Part shown: positions 46,450 through 57,272 of the stretch, piece by piece | Layout of the letters: every line of letters begins with the position of its first letter | Numbering within the stretch: the stretch's first letter is position 1 | Source of the DNA: Hemileia vastatrix | Taxonomy: Eukaryota > Basidiomycota > Pucciniomycetes > Pucciniales > Zaghouaniaceae | DNA length: 64,000 bases | NCBI GenBank assembly: GCA_030280995.1 | Contig: JASXTE010000016.1 | Coordinates: forward strand, 22,191,501 to 22,255,500 | Reading direction: 5' to 3' | Notes under the pieces: model-generated | The model's input: only the letters and a program-made list of their open reading frames with translations | Told to the model about the DNA's origin: nothing | The model's database searches: none | Program-made: the position numbers and the translations under genes

Positions 46450-48073
46450 TACTCAATTCCAGTTTAAAACCCGGGACAGTGGGTGCTTCAGGATAAGCTT
46501 GCACAGCATCACTTGGTGATGTGGTAGACATAAGGGGAAATGGAAGAACAGTTGAGGTAGAATTAATTGAGAGGGTTTTTTTAGGAAAAAAGGGTAGAAA
46601 AACTTATTCAGGAACATGAACTTCAGTGAAATCCTTGCCGATATAGTTCCTTAGTTCAAAAAATTTAACATTTCAAGATATAACTATTTTTTTCTTGACT
46701 TTATCATAGAGTCTATAGCTCTTTGAGTTTGGTTCAAAACCAACAATAGCACACTCTGTACCTCTTTACTGAAGTTTACTTGAGCGAGTCTCCTTATCAA
46801 TTAGTCTGACAGCCAAAGATCCAAATCGTTTAACAAATTCATAATCAATTGAATGAGATCTTTCACCAGGCATAAAGGAGTTAAGTTATTCTTGTGGTGA
46901 GGAAAACTTTAATTTTGAATGAGGTTAAAGATTTAAGAGAGTATTGCAGTGCATAGCACACTCACCCCATAGCTCAGCCAAGCATTCAGAATTAATTAAA
47001 ACAGTACAGATTTTGTCTATGAGAGTCTAATTAAATTGTTCAGCTACAGAATTATTTTGAGGTGTTCTAGCTGGGCTTTATTCGCAAGTTATACCACATT
47101 CATCCAAATGTTTGACAAAATGACCCAAACCATACTCCCCTCCCCTATCACATTTTACATACTTAATTTTTTGATCCAGCTTATTCTCAATATCATGCTG
47201 ATATTTGAGAAATTTAATATAAACTTCATATTTAGATTTCATAAGAAAAATTGTAGAGTATCTTGTGCAATTTTCAATAAAGGTTAAAATGTATCTACAA
47301 CCACCAAGCCTTGCAGGATCAATGGGTCCAATAACATCAGAGTAAATCCTAAATAATGGGATAGTAGAAGTAGGTAAAATAGAGTTAAAGGGACTTTTAA
47401 CTATTTTTCCTTTAGCACAAGTGACAAAGTCAAATTGAACATCATTATAATCAATATTTTTTGAGCTGAGAAAACACCTAAGAGTCTTTGTATTAAGATG
47501 TCCTAAACTTAAATGCCATTGATATAAAGTAAGTTTAGGTGAAGAGGATATATAGGCAGCTTGGTTTGCGTACCATAAATTCTGCTTCTGACCTTTATGT
47601 GAGAATTTAGCAACCAAAGAATTTTTTGAATCAAAAATTTTGGTTTCTTCAGGCAAAAATTTGACAGTGAGACCCAACCTATTTAATTTATTGACAGAAA
47701 TTAGATTGGTTGATAAATTTTTTACAAAAAGAACATTTCGAAGAATATGTGAGTGAGAGATGGGAAGGTTTCCACTAAAATAAGCTGTCAAAACTTGAGT
47801 TCCAGCAGTGTTGATTTTTGCAGGTGTAGCAAGTTTTGTCACTTCGGTAAGTAGTTCTTTATTATTGACCATGTGGCATGTTGCCCCAGAGCTTAAAACA
47901 AAGCCAGTACAATTATTTTTGGAATTTTCCATATAAGCAGACTCCTCAGAGCCATCAATCTGAACAAGAGATGCTGATTCATTTATTTCCTCAGCAGGTT
48001 TTGCACTATCACTCGGTGAGGCCTTCAACTTTTTTAGCTGTTCTCTTAATTTTGTAATGCAATTTTCATCCAT
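46450..48073 (-). pseudogene. Copia-2 protease and integrase
   Basis: The frame from 48,073 to 47,078 has a protease-like block FVLSSGATCHMVNN, in which the catalytic Asp of D-S-G is Ser. The gag-pre-integrase finger is QWHLSLGHLNTKTL. The integrase core has IYSDVIGPIDP and YVKCDRGGEYGLGHF (two Asp). After a TAA the third catalytic residue region appears as TPQNNSVAEQFN. The reading continues with stops to the Ty3-2 insertion site at 46,449. Confidence 0.88.
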
Positions 48074-48919
48074 ATGTTGGCTATGACCAAGTCAACACTT
48101 TAATTGTTTTCTGTCTTTTTTACTTGGAGAGACCGGTCTTGGCTTTAATTTCTTTCTTTTCTGTTCAGCCTTCATAGCAGTAGTATTCTCTATATGCTCT
48201 GTTTCCCTCTGTCTCTGGTTTGCCTCAGATTTCAAATGTTCATAAATTTTTTCAAGAGTCAGGTTCTTAAAGTTTTGAAAAAGAGTTTGGGTAATTCCAA
48301 TCATTGATTCATGATGAACACTCTTTAAAAGAACCATAGCTCTTATTTTTGAAGAGATAACCAAATCAGGATCACTTGAGGCACTATCCATTAACAAATT
48401 TTCAATCTCATCAAATTTAGATAGATGTTCTCACAATGAAGAAGATCCATCCCGTTTAAGATACACAAGTTGATCAAGCAAGTCAGATACAGTTGACACA
48501 TTTCCCTTGCGATAATCGGTTAAAATCTTGTGATAATCAGCGTACGTAGATTCAGCCTTTGAAACCAGTAATTAATCTCTGGGATTTACAGCATTGATAA
48601 GTATAAATCAAGATTTAGCTTCACCACTTCTCCAATATGTTGGATTAGCATCATTAGGTCGTGTTGCACAATTTATATGATGACAAAGATCCTGGGATTC
48701 AAAGTAAATTTTGATCATAGACTTCCATAACGAGACATTACCACTCATAAGTATAGGAACCTTCAGGAGTCTATCTGAGGACTGATCAGTCATTTCTGAG
48801 TAAATATATGTACTGTTTTGAGATGGTTGAGGTTGACGATTAGATGGTGTAGTAGTGTTTTTGGTACCAGAAGATGAAGAACTTGATGATGAGGGAAAGT
48901 CTTCAGAGGGTGTGAACAT
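48074..48919 (-). pseudogene. Copia-2 Gag
   Basis: ATG at 48,919 (MFTPSEDFPSSSSSSSSGTK) opens the Gag N-terminus with a Ser-run and LKVPILMSGNVSLWKSMIKI, typical of copia Gag. After stops, 48,397-48,092 holds the helical C-terminal part, and a broken CCHC knuckle (C, a TGA, then GHSQHMDENC) overlaps the start of the protease frame near 48,080. The start lies 26 bp from the LTR edge. Confidence 0.82.
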
Positions 48920-48945
48920 GAGAGTAGTCTTTCAGACTTTTAATC

Positions 48946-49742
48946 TATCAAAGATCCAATTGAGACCCTTTATTTAATGTCCAGTAAGCTTATTGGTTAT
49001 ACCTTTACACACTGAATACCTAAGATTATCAATCACCTTTATTTAATGTCCAGTAAACTTATTAGTTATACCTTTACACACTGAATACCTAAGATTATCA
49101 ATCATCTGTCCCAGTGATTGATAGAAATGCGTATTCAGTTTATGTATAATCAATAATTGTTAAATGAGATATGAAATAAAGATAAAAGAAACAAGAATGA
49201 TCCGTCAATATCATTTGATGTTAAATAGGATAATTGGATTGCTTTTAATAATAATAATAATAATAATAGTATTTAATAATTTAATTATATACCTTTATTT
49301 TATGTCCAGTAAACTTATTAGTTATACTGTTACACGCTGAATACCTAAGATTATCAATCACCTACAGTCATTGTACAAATAGTTAGCAACTAGTACAATT
49401 CCACTCTAAAGGATATATCTACCTGTCCCAGTGATTGATAGAAATGTGTATTCAGTTTAAGTATAAGCAATAATCTTTTTAATGTGATATGAAATAAAGA
49501 TAAAAGAAACAAAAATTATCCGTCAGTATAGTTTGATGTAAAATAGGAGAATTGGATGAGAACACAACTAATGGATCATCACTATATATACTCATATTCT
49601 ACAAATACATACTGACAGATTTATATGGAAATAAATAAATAAATCTATAAACTATCAACATCTACACACAAATCATGGAGTAAGCACAAAGAGTAGACAC
49701 CACAATAATTGTGTTGAGTATTAACATAGTCTTCCTTCAACA
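48946..49742 (-). repeat. Copia-2 5' LTR (right)
   Basis: Same ends as the left LTR but 797 bp long. It has three copies, against two on the left, of a repeat with GTCCAGTAA(A/G)CTTATT and ACACTGAATACCTAAG, and a shorter TAA tract. Confidence 0.88.
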
Positions 49743-49747
49743 ATATC

Positions 49748-51424
49748 TCCATCTTGTTGGAATTTTCATCATCAATTTTCAAATTTTTGTGCAATTTTGA
49801 AAATCAGATTCAAAATTAGAGTTAGTTTTATTTGAATCTTATGTTCCCTTAGATGAAGATTCTTCTGAAGCCTATCTTTCATTTCTCATAAATGGATTTG
49901 AATTATGTTCAGTGTTTGATGAGATATTCACCTTTAAAGTTGAAATATTTTTCTAAATTTCATTTAATTTATTTCATTTTTAGACCAGGATTTGTTAAAG
50001 GCTATTCTCTTGGTATGTCTGATAATATATGTTTCATTCTTAAAATCATGTTACTCATTTTATTTCCATAGGAATCTACTCTTTACTTAAAAAAGTTTCT
50101 CAAGTTCATCACCAAACAACCAAAGCTTCACCTGGCTTGAAATCTTGTCAAGAGTTCACACATTTTGAATGTTCATTTCAAATCAGTCAAAAATTAATCC
50201 ACAGAATAAACAAGGTAAAAAAAGAAGGTAAATTTAACAAATATAAATAAACTTTAAGACTCCTGTGAAGAGTTTACTCACTATGGGTGTTCTTTTCAAA
50301 TCAATAGGGAGCTGGTCAATAGGATTGATAAGGTATGAGAAAAAGTTTAGGTAAAACAAAAAACATTAAATAGAAAGAAAAAAGATGGGTTGTAATATAG
50401 ATTGTCAAATTTTATTTTTATTTCACAAATTAACATTTTACAAGTCATATATGATACTCTACTTACCTAAATTAATGAGCCATTGGACATGTGTCATATA
50501 ACAGTGATCATGAGGAAATTTGTTTTTCTCATGAGTTTCATGTATACATTTGTGTTTGATTTCATTGACTTTGGTCACAGACGATTTCCACTCACATTAT
50601 TACTTGAATTATCATTAATTTAGGTTTGTAAATTATCTTATAAGACTTGTTTAAATGCTAATTTATGCAATGAACATAAATTTTGGCAATTTATTCCCCT
50701 ACTTCAATAAAACACAGGGAGGGTATTGCCATTTTTTTGTCATAAATTTTTTTCTGACTTGGAAAAAAATGGTGATCCCCACCTCCTGTTATGATAAATA
50801 GCAGGGGAGGGTATTTCCAAAAAATAAATTTTGACATAAATCATTTTTAATTCACTGGATTGTAACTGAATTTTGGTGTTTTCCAATTGAAATTGATTAT
50901 TTTTGAATTTTTATTCATTCTCTCTTTGAATCCTAATCTTCTCCCTCTCCAAATCTATACAATCTTTCTCAATTTCTAAAAATTATTCTTCCTTTGATTG
51001 TGAATGAAACCACTTATTTTCCTCAACAAGTAGTTAATGTTTGAAGTTTTTTCATGGGACTTCAACTTCATGATTTTTATTTGCACTTGTTCTTTTTCTG
51101 CAACAAGTTAAACTTTTAAGAGTAAGAGAAATAAATTATGAAAAATTCATTAATCATAACAAAAATAAAAAATGTATGAGTTTTTCAAATTTTTGCAAAA
51201 AAAAATCATCTAGAATCATGACCTTTAAAAATTCAGCACATATGAAATTATCACCAAAAAGAAATAAACCAAAATTTATTTAATGGAACAAACAAATAAT
51301 CTAAAATATTGCAATAAAATGGTTCACATTTCAGTGAGGAGTGTGTGCCAAGGATTTATTATTAGCTTTAATGAATTATATGAAGAAAACTGTGTAAAAT
51401 TAATAAAAAAAACTAGTTATCAAA
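49748..51424. mobile_element. Harb-B resumed: subrepeat, 88-bp units and spacer
   Basis: 49,840-49,950 is a third inverted subrepeat. 50,700-50,830 holds about two inverted 88-bp palindromic units matching 2584-2812. 50,180-50,220 matches the minus strand of 20,545-20,620. No protein-coding frame is convincing in this stretch. Confidence 0.5.
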
Positions 51425-51664
51425 AATTTACATTAAGCGTTCAATTTCCTCAATAGATTTATTAGCTTTAACACATTCTCTCAAGAAATATTTCTTTTTT
51501 GAACCATCTTCAAGTTGATACTTGAGTTTCATTTTATCCAATAGTAAATTGTACTCTAGAGCCTTCTCCACTTTCTTTATCTCAAATCTCTTCGCCTCCA
51601 AGTCATGTTCCCTCTCATCTCTCTTTAAAGAAAGCTCAAATATCTTCTACTCAAAGTCTTTTAC
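51425..51664 (-). pseudogene. ORF1-like coiled-coil gene of Harb-B, C-terminal exon
   Basis: Minus strand, with one TAG at its start, encodes LSLKRDEREHDLEAKRFEIK and LLLDKMKLKYQLEDGSKKKY, then ANKSIEEIERLM and a stop. It matches the plus-strand pseudogene at 9,744-10,014. A further 64-bp piece of the same gene (AQDLEEKKVKLSLQRDG) lies at 52,473-52,536 beyond a solo LTR. The remainder is displaced by Ty3-3. Confidence 0.6.
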
Positions 51665-52472
51665 TGTCAGCCAGGCTACTAGACTTACCCAGTAAAATAA
51701 TTAATTATTTACTGGATGAAGACACACCTTATTATTTTAATTATTTAATTATAAATTAGTTACATTAAAATTACCTATAACAAATTAACTAATTACAGAA
51801 TGGTAAAATTAAATGAATAATTAAAATTAAATATAAAAATGTCCCTTTTACTTTTATTCTCTAACACCATGCTCATTGACATGTTGGAAGAAATAAAATT
51901 TTATATTAAAAAATAGATTTTAAATTCAAATAAAATTTTAATATTCAAATAAAAATAAATATATACAAAAAATTCAAATTTCTTATTTAGAATTGACTTC
52001 TACTGTAAATATTAAATAAATTAATATATTTCTGACATACTATGAAAATAAATCTTTTTGACACCTTCTTTTTAGAACAACTTTATTATTTGAAAATACT
52101 CCTTCTGGAATATTCTTTTTCTCTCTCTCTCATACTACTGTTTTTAGAATTTCATTGCTGTGCTTTGTCCCTCCCTTGCCTATATAAGGCCTCTCTTTTG
52201 GTTGTTTTTCATTCATCCCATTACTTACTTATTTTACCAATTCACAATATATAAATTAGAACTTTTATTACTATATTTTATAACATTAGTATTTACACCT
52301 ATGTGATTCTAAAATATAAATTATACTAGTATCTGAAACCACCTCTTATTATTTGAGTAATTAAATCAAAAAAATAAGAAAATACATACATTAATTTTGA
52401 GCCCATAAATCCTGTTGTTACCGCCATTGGACCTCCTTGAAAAACCTTCTAGACTTGAAAGACCCCTTGACA
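51665..52472 (+). repeat. Solo LTR related to the Ty3-3 LTR
   Basis: Starts TGTCAGCCAGGCTACTAG and ends CCCCTTGACA, 808 bp. It closely matches 52,537-53,313 except near the start. Flanks TTTAC and TGTAC differ by one base and could be a mutated target duplication. Both sides are pieces of one coiled-coil gene, confirming insertion. A TATATAAGGCCTC box lies at about 52,180. Confidence 0.75.
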
Positions 52473-52536
52473 TGTACCCTCCCATCCCTCTGTAAAGAAA
52501 GCTTGACTTTCTTCTCCTCCAAGTCTTGTGCCCTAT
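52473..52536 (-). pseudogene. ORF1-like gene fragment between two LTRs
   Basis: Encodes AQDLEEKKVKLSLQRDG on the minus strand, repeating the heptad-like pattern of the adjacent C-terminal exon. Bounded by the solo LTR on the left and the Ty3-3 LTR on the right. Confidence 0.5.
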
Positions 52537-53313
52537 TTTCAGCCTGTATATCCCCAGGACTGATGAAAAAGTACTTATAAGTTATGTTAAATTATTTTAA
52601 TTATTTAATTATAAATTAGTTACATCAAAATTACCTATAATAAATTAACTAATTACAGAATGGTAAAATTAAATGAAAAATTAAAATTAAATATAAAAAT
52701 GTCCCTTTTATTTTTATTCTCTAACACCGTGCTCATTGACATGTTGGAAGAAATAAAATTTTATATTAAAAAATAAATTTTAAATTCAAATAAAAATAAA
52801 TATATACAAAAAATTCAAATTTCTTATTTAGAATTGACTTCTACAGTAAATATTAAATAAATTAATGTATTTCTGACATACTCTGTGAATACATCTTTTT
52901 GACATCTTCTTTTTAGAACAACTTTATTATTTGAAAATACTCCTTCTGGAATATTCTTTTTCTCTCTCTCTCATACTAATGTTTTTAGAATTTCATTGCC
53001 ATGCTTTGTCTCTCCTTTGCCTATATAAGGCCTCTCTTTTGGCTTTTATTCATTCATTCCATTACTTACTTATTTTACCAATTCACAATATATGAATTAG
53101 AACTTTTATTACTATATTTTATAACATTAGTATTTACATCTACGTAATTCTAAAATATTAATTATACTAGTATCTGAAACCACCTCTTATTATTTGAGTA
53201 ATTAAATCAAAAGATTAAGAAAATACATACATTAATTTTGAGCCCATAAATCCTGTTGTTACCGCCATTGGACCTCCTTGAAAAACCTTCTAGACTTGAA
53301 AGACCCCTTGACA
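52537..53313 (+). repeat. Ty3-3 5' LTR
   Basis: 777 bp. Starts TTTCAGCCTGTATATCCCC (TGTC changed to TTTC) and ends CCCCTTGACA. The first 50 bp match the transcriptional start side of the Ty3-2 LTR; the body matches the adjacent solo LTR. TATATAAGG box at about 53,023. Confidence 0.82.
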
Positions 53314-53328
53314 GTTGGGAACCTTTCC
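53314..53328 (+). promoter_or_regulatory. Ty3-3 primer-binding-site candidate
   Basis: GTTGGGAACCTTTCC directly follows the LTR end, one base different from Ty3-2 over the core. Confidence 0.65.
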
Positions 53329-53639
53329 AAATTGTCAATGGTGCATTGTTATCTTGAGGACCGGAGACAGTGTGACCATCGCCATCAAGGTACCTATAAG
53401 AACAAGTGGACAACAAAAACGACAAATGTCATATATCACGTGACTTATTTTTTTTGCTGCAAACAGGAATCGAACTGCGCTCCAAAACTTAGGCTTATAT
53501 ATTAACTATAGCTATATATTTTGTGGTAATTATTGATTACTATTTGTGGGTCACTTTGCGCTCTTCATACTCTACGTATTTCTTTTTACTCAGCACTCTG
53601 TAAGTGGCATTAATTTGCTCATTTTACAGGGGGAGGTGT

Positions 53640-54075
53640 CTGGTAAATTGAAATTTATTTATTTTCCTAGTTGAAAAAGATAGTGAAATTTTGTTCTTAG
53701 TCCTAGAAGTAATAAAAAATTTTTTAATTAATTATAATTTTCAGTTGACCTTGTCCTGATAAATTAAAAAAATTTCTTTTTTTGTTCCAGTTGTCAAATT
53801 GTCCTGACAATAAAATCTTAATAGTTAATAAAAAATAAACTATATTAATTTATTTCAGTTGACATTGAGTCCTGGTAATTAAGTATCTTTCAGTTGATTT
53901 AAATCCTGATAATTATCATAAATTAATTTGTTAAATTAAAATTTATTTTTATTTCTTCAGTTAATTTCTTTTAAATCCTGGTTATAAGATTATTTTGAAT
54001 TAATAAATAATTGATTATTATTTTCAGTTGATTTTTGTCCTGAAGAATTTTATATTCTTTTTATTATTATTTTTC
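53640..54075 (+). repeat. Leader repeats with acceptor-like CAGTTGA motifs
   Basis: Seven degenerate copies of TTTCAGTTGA-TT-x-GTCCTGATAATTA spaced about 50-70 bp apart (for example near 53,750, 53,788, 53,855, 53,890, 53,958 and 54,025). Each pyrimidine-rich TTTCAG resembles a 3' splice site. They lie in the untranslated leader of Ty3-3. Confidence 0.6.
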
Positions 54076-54114
54076 TTTTAAAAAGCAAAAACAAAACTAA
54101 TTCATCTTATTTCA

Positions 54115-54360
54115 CTACGCAATATAGGGGGTGGACTTGCTAGCAAGTCCTCAACCTGAACTGAGATGGAACTCAGATGGAACTCAGACTGAACTAATAC
54201 TGAACTCTACTTGAACACCCACCTAAAACTGTTCTGCTGAGTGGTGTTCATTCCTGATTGTATGGTTCCTTTATCAATAGCTCAATGTGTGTTCAATCTG
54301 TGGTGAGTTTGGGTCCAAGGTTGCGGACTCACTAGCAAGTCCGCCCCCCATATTGTGTGG
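54115..54360. mobile_element. Small MITE with 36-bp TIRs in the Ty3-3 leader
   Basis: Left 54,115-54,150 and right 54,325-54,360 pair as inverted repeats with about six mismatches. The left arm contains a perfect palindrome GGACTTGCTAGCAAGTCC (54,133-54,150); the right arm has a near copy. The interior is 174 bp with an ACTGAACT-type minisatellite. No clear target duplication was found. Confidence 0.6.
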
Positions 54361-54399
54361 TGTTTTTTCCTTCCTTCACTTCAGGTTAGATTTAAAACA

Positions 54400-54976
54400 A
54401 TGACTGACCAAGGGTTTTCTGCTGCACATGAAGATGAACTGGATCTGATTGATTATGATGAGGCTAATTCTGTGAGTTCTCCTTTAACTACAAAATTAGC
54501 TCAAATTAATAAATCATTGAATCAATCAGGATGTGGAAATGAAGGAAGTGGAGATTCTGGTAGAGATAAATTCCCAGGAACAAAAGCCTTCTATAAACCC
54601 CCCAGAAGAGCTTCCCAAAGGCTTCAAGATAAAAAAGATGCCCTTAAACCAGCAGGTAAAAAATCTCTCCACTCACATCAAGGAGTTGATGACAGAAAAC
54701 CTCAAGCTGAGGTCAAGAATAGACTTTCTAGAAGACAAGGTAAGAAACATAGAGTCTTTTCCTCAAGAGAAGAATAAACCTTCTCCTCCAAAATCCCTTC
54801 CACAACTGGCCCACAAGCAACAAGGAAAGGTGGAAGTCTCAAAGTGGCAGTGGGATTGGCTGAACACCCAGTGGGATTATCTGTCCCAACAGCAACAGCA
54901 CAAAGTACCTCAGGCAGGTCCTTCAGGAACAAATCAGTTCAATCCAACACCTCCTCATCCCTATCAAGGAGGATGA
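54400..54976 (+). CDS. Ty3-3 upstream overlapping reading frames (ORF-A and ORF-B)
   Basis: ORF-A starts at ATG 54,400, just after an acceptor-like CACTTCAG, and runs 125 codons to 54,777 (acidic start MTDQGFSAAHEDELDLIDYD, then basic). ORF-B, 54,533-54,976, is in the +1 frame and encodes a coiled coil (NLSTHIKELMTENLKLRSRI) and VSKWQWDWLNTQWDY, matching Ty3-2 ORF-B. Gag begins inside ORF-B in the frame of ORF-A. The same A, B(+1), gag(0) layout occurs in Ty3-2. Confidence 0.55.
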
Positions 54977-56643
54977 AGGAGAAAGAACAACCACACCCAA
55001 GTCTTGCCCAAGCCATGGTAAGCCCCTCTATTGAATATCAAGTACCATTTCTTGTAACTGATTCAGTGCCTTCAGGTAATTCTGGAAGAGGAGATGAGAC
55101 TGTGAGACCAGTAGAGGCTAAGAACAGTAGAAAAATTGCTCAATATTCTAATGTATCTAATCCTTTAGTTTTAATTGCTACTTCAATGATAAATCCTGAT
55201 ATGGCTATTATTGATGAAACACTTGAGCCTGAGTTTTATGAGAATCTGGAAAGTTACTCTGTTTCTTTATTGAGAAACACTCCAGATGTAGCAAAAATCA
55301 ATGATGAATATTTGAGAGATATTATTGCTAAACAAAATCATATCATGAACAACATGCAATTAACTCAGAAATATAATAGTTTGTTAACTGAACAGGGTTA
55401 TCAAGCATTAAGGAGTGAGCTACAGAGAGTTTCTGATGATTTGTTTCATTACAATGCAACTCATGAGAAGAAAGTTGCTTTATGGCAAAATATAAAAAAT
55501 GATTTGTCTAAACTACAAGATACTGTGTCTGCCTGTTGCCAGGAGCTAGAGGTAGATAAGATGAACCTGAAAATATTAAGTGATCATTATTCATGTTTTC
55601 AAAATAAAACACAGTTATCTTTTTCAACAATCAATGAGAGCTTATCTAGTCTTCCAAGAGTGAAAACCAGACTAACAACTATTGAAGAAAAATTTAATTC
55701 ATTGTTTAATGATCAAAAATATTCTGAAACTTCTTTGAAGAAACATATGGTACAGGATGCTCCAAGCTTACCTGTTGCTAGTTCATCTAAAGTAAAATTA
55801 GATTCAGAAATGCCTGTTGATACCACTGAGTTTCCATCAAAAATTGATGATGCACCAGGATCTTTAACAGAAGTATTAAACAATGAGATTACTGCACAAT
55901 TAGAGAAGTTACAGCTGCTTCTTACTCAGAAACAAGCTAATACTAAGGAGGCTCCTCCAAATCAAAAGAATTGGCCAAAACTTGTCCATTACCCAACATT
56001 TGATGGTGATTCTTCTTCTGATTGGCAGCAATTCATTTGCAGAATTGATAACTTGAAAATTTTTTACAAACTCCCAGATGATGAAATTGTGTCTAAGTTA
56101 ATTTCTTTGTTTACCAATGTAGCCCTAATGTGGTATGAATCTGTTCTCCTGGATAGGTATGATTACTCATGGGAAGTTTGGAAAAAATTGATTAAAGCAC
56201 AATTTGGTGGCTCCAAGTTTAGGATGGCTCAACAAAGGCAGTATGAGGAAACTAGATATAGCTCTTCTACTGGTAAAAGTATTGAGCTCTTAATGAAACT
56301 TGTAAAAATCTTGAGGGCAATGGACCCAAATATGGAGTTTGAGTTATGGAAGGACAGGATCCTTTATAAATTACCAATGTCTTTGAGAGACTTGATAGTG
56401 GCTAGGACTGAGTTATCCAGAGAACCTTCTTCCTTCATTAATACTTGTAATGAGATCCTTCTAAACAACAAGTATGATTCCAGAAGATTCATTCCTAGGG
56501 CCCATTTGGAGAAATCCTCAACTTACCAACAGAAACCTCTGGAAAAGGTTGGTAAGCCTTCTGTCCCTGTTGCCCCAGAAAAGTATGCAACAAACACTTG
56601 CTTCAAGTGCAACAAGCCTTGGAAGAAAGGCCATGTTTGTTAA
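54844..56643 (+). CDS. Ty3-3 Gag
   Basis: An intact-looking 599-codon frame. The N-terminal third is coiled coil (LLTEQGYQALRSELQRVSDD), followed by a capsid-like region (LVHYPTFDGDSSSDWQQF, WKKLIKAQFGGSKF, MDPNMEFELWKDRILYKLP) and a C-terminal knuckle CFKCNKPWKKGHVC with CxxC-x7-HxC spacing. The stop directly after the knuckle results from an extra T relative to the expected TGTAAAAGAGG, so Gag once ran on into protease as in Ty3-2. The true start may lie upstream. Confidence 0.85.
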   Translation: MAVGLAEHPVGLSVPTATAQSTSGRSFRNKSVQSNTSSSLSRRMKEKEQPHPSLAQAMVSPSIEYQVPFLVTDSVPSGNSGRGDETVRPVEAKNSRKIAQYSNVSNPLVLIATSMINPDMAIIDETLEPEFYENLESYSVSLLRNTPDVAKINDEYLRDIIAKQNHIMNNMQLTQKYNSLLTEQGYQALRSELQRVSDDLFHYNATHEKKVALWQNIKNDLSKLQDTVSACCQELEVDKMNLKILSDHYSCFQNKTQLSFSTINESLSSLPRVKTRLTTIEEKFNSLFNDQKYSETSLKKHMVQDAPSLPVASSSKVKLDSEMPVDTTEFPSKIDDAPGSLTEVLNNEITAQLEKLQLLLTQKQANTKEAPPNQKNWPKLVHYPTFDGDSSSDWQQFICRIDNLKIFYKLPDDEIVSKLISLFTNVALMWYESVLLDRYDYSWEVWKKLIKAQFGGSKFRMAQQRQYEETRYSSSTGKSIELLMKLVKILRAMDPNMEFELWKDRILYKLPMSLRDLIVARTELSREPSSFINTCNEILLNNKYDSRRFIPRAHLEKSSTYQQKPLEKVGKPSVPVAPEKYATNTCFKCNKPWKKGHVC

Positions 56644-57272
56644 AAGAGGATAAATCATTTGAACAAACTGAGGAGCAGGCTGAGGACACAATAGCACTGG
56701 ATGATACTTCAAGTGATTGTGCCAGCAAAATTTCATATGAATCTCAACAAGAAATCTTGATGCTAGAAGAAGATATTCATTATTTAAATACTATTGATAT
56801 TGATAATAATGATATATCTACAGTTGAGGATGTTGATATCATAAGGAACATTGAGGATAGCTCAATTGTTATTGCCCCTCTCAAAGCACCAGTCTTGATC
56901 AATGGAACCAGCATTGAAGTTGTTCTGGATTCTGGAGATGGAGGAAGTGTAGTATCTGAAAAGGCACTTGCTTCAGTGGATCAAGACTATAAATCAAAAC
57001 TGATGCCTATCATTTCTGAAAATTGGAGAGGTTATGGCTCTGTTTTGTCCCCCATTGGTAAATACAAAGCCACAGTGTTTTTTTAAATATAACCATGGTT
57101 TTGTAAGAGATATTTGTGATTTTGTTGTCATGAAAAATGATAACTTAAGTAGTTGGTTTATTATAGGAAATGAAATTTTAACCAAATATGGCATAAAATG
57201 AGATCCTTCAAACCAATGCTTCACAATGGGAATAAATGGGAAGAGAAAATTTAAGATCTCCTCCCCCAATAA
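56598..57272 (+). pseudogene. Ty3-3 protease
   Basis: The frame 56,598-57,086 (overlapping the end of Gag by an indel) encodes the acidic linker and the protease with VVLDSGDGGSVVS (D-S-G) and NWRGYGSVLSPIGKYKATVF. An extra T in a T-run at about 57,080 breaks the frame; the rest of the domain (KYGIK, a TGA, DPSNQCFTMGINGKRKFK) follows with a stop. Confidence 0.85.

Larger units (their letters stand above)
34281..49742 (-). mobile_element. Copia-2: Ty1/copia retrotransposon split by Ty3-2
   Basis: LTRs at 34,281-35,043 and 48,946-49,742, flanked by ATATC on both sides (34,276-34,280 and 49,743-49,747). Minus-strand order gag, protease, integrase, then RT and RNase H is the copia order. A 9.6-kb gypsy element with its own duplication sits between integrase and RT. 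Without it the copia is about 5.8 kb, a normal size. Coding parts have many stops. Confidence 0.92.

Noticed and set aside
53440..53510. tRNA-like segment on the minus strand (AGTTCGATTCC resembles a B box, TAGCTATAG resembles an A box)
   Set aside because: The acceptor arms do not pair, the T-stem has mismatches and A-B spacing is short. At most a tRNA-derived relic or chance.
56598..56643. Possible programmed -1 frameshift between Gag and protease in Ty3-3
   Set aside because: One extra T after the zinc knuckle explains the shift, and Ty3-2 reads through the same region in one frame.
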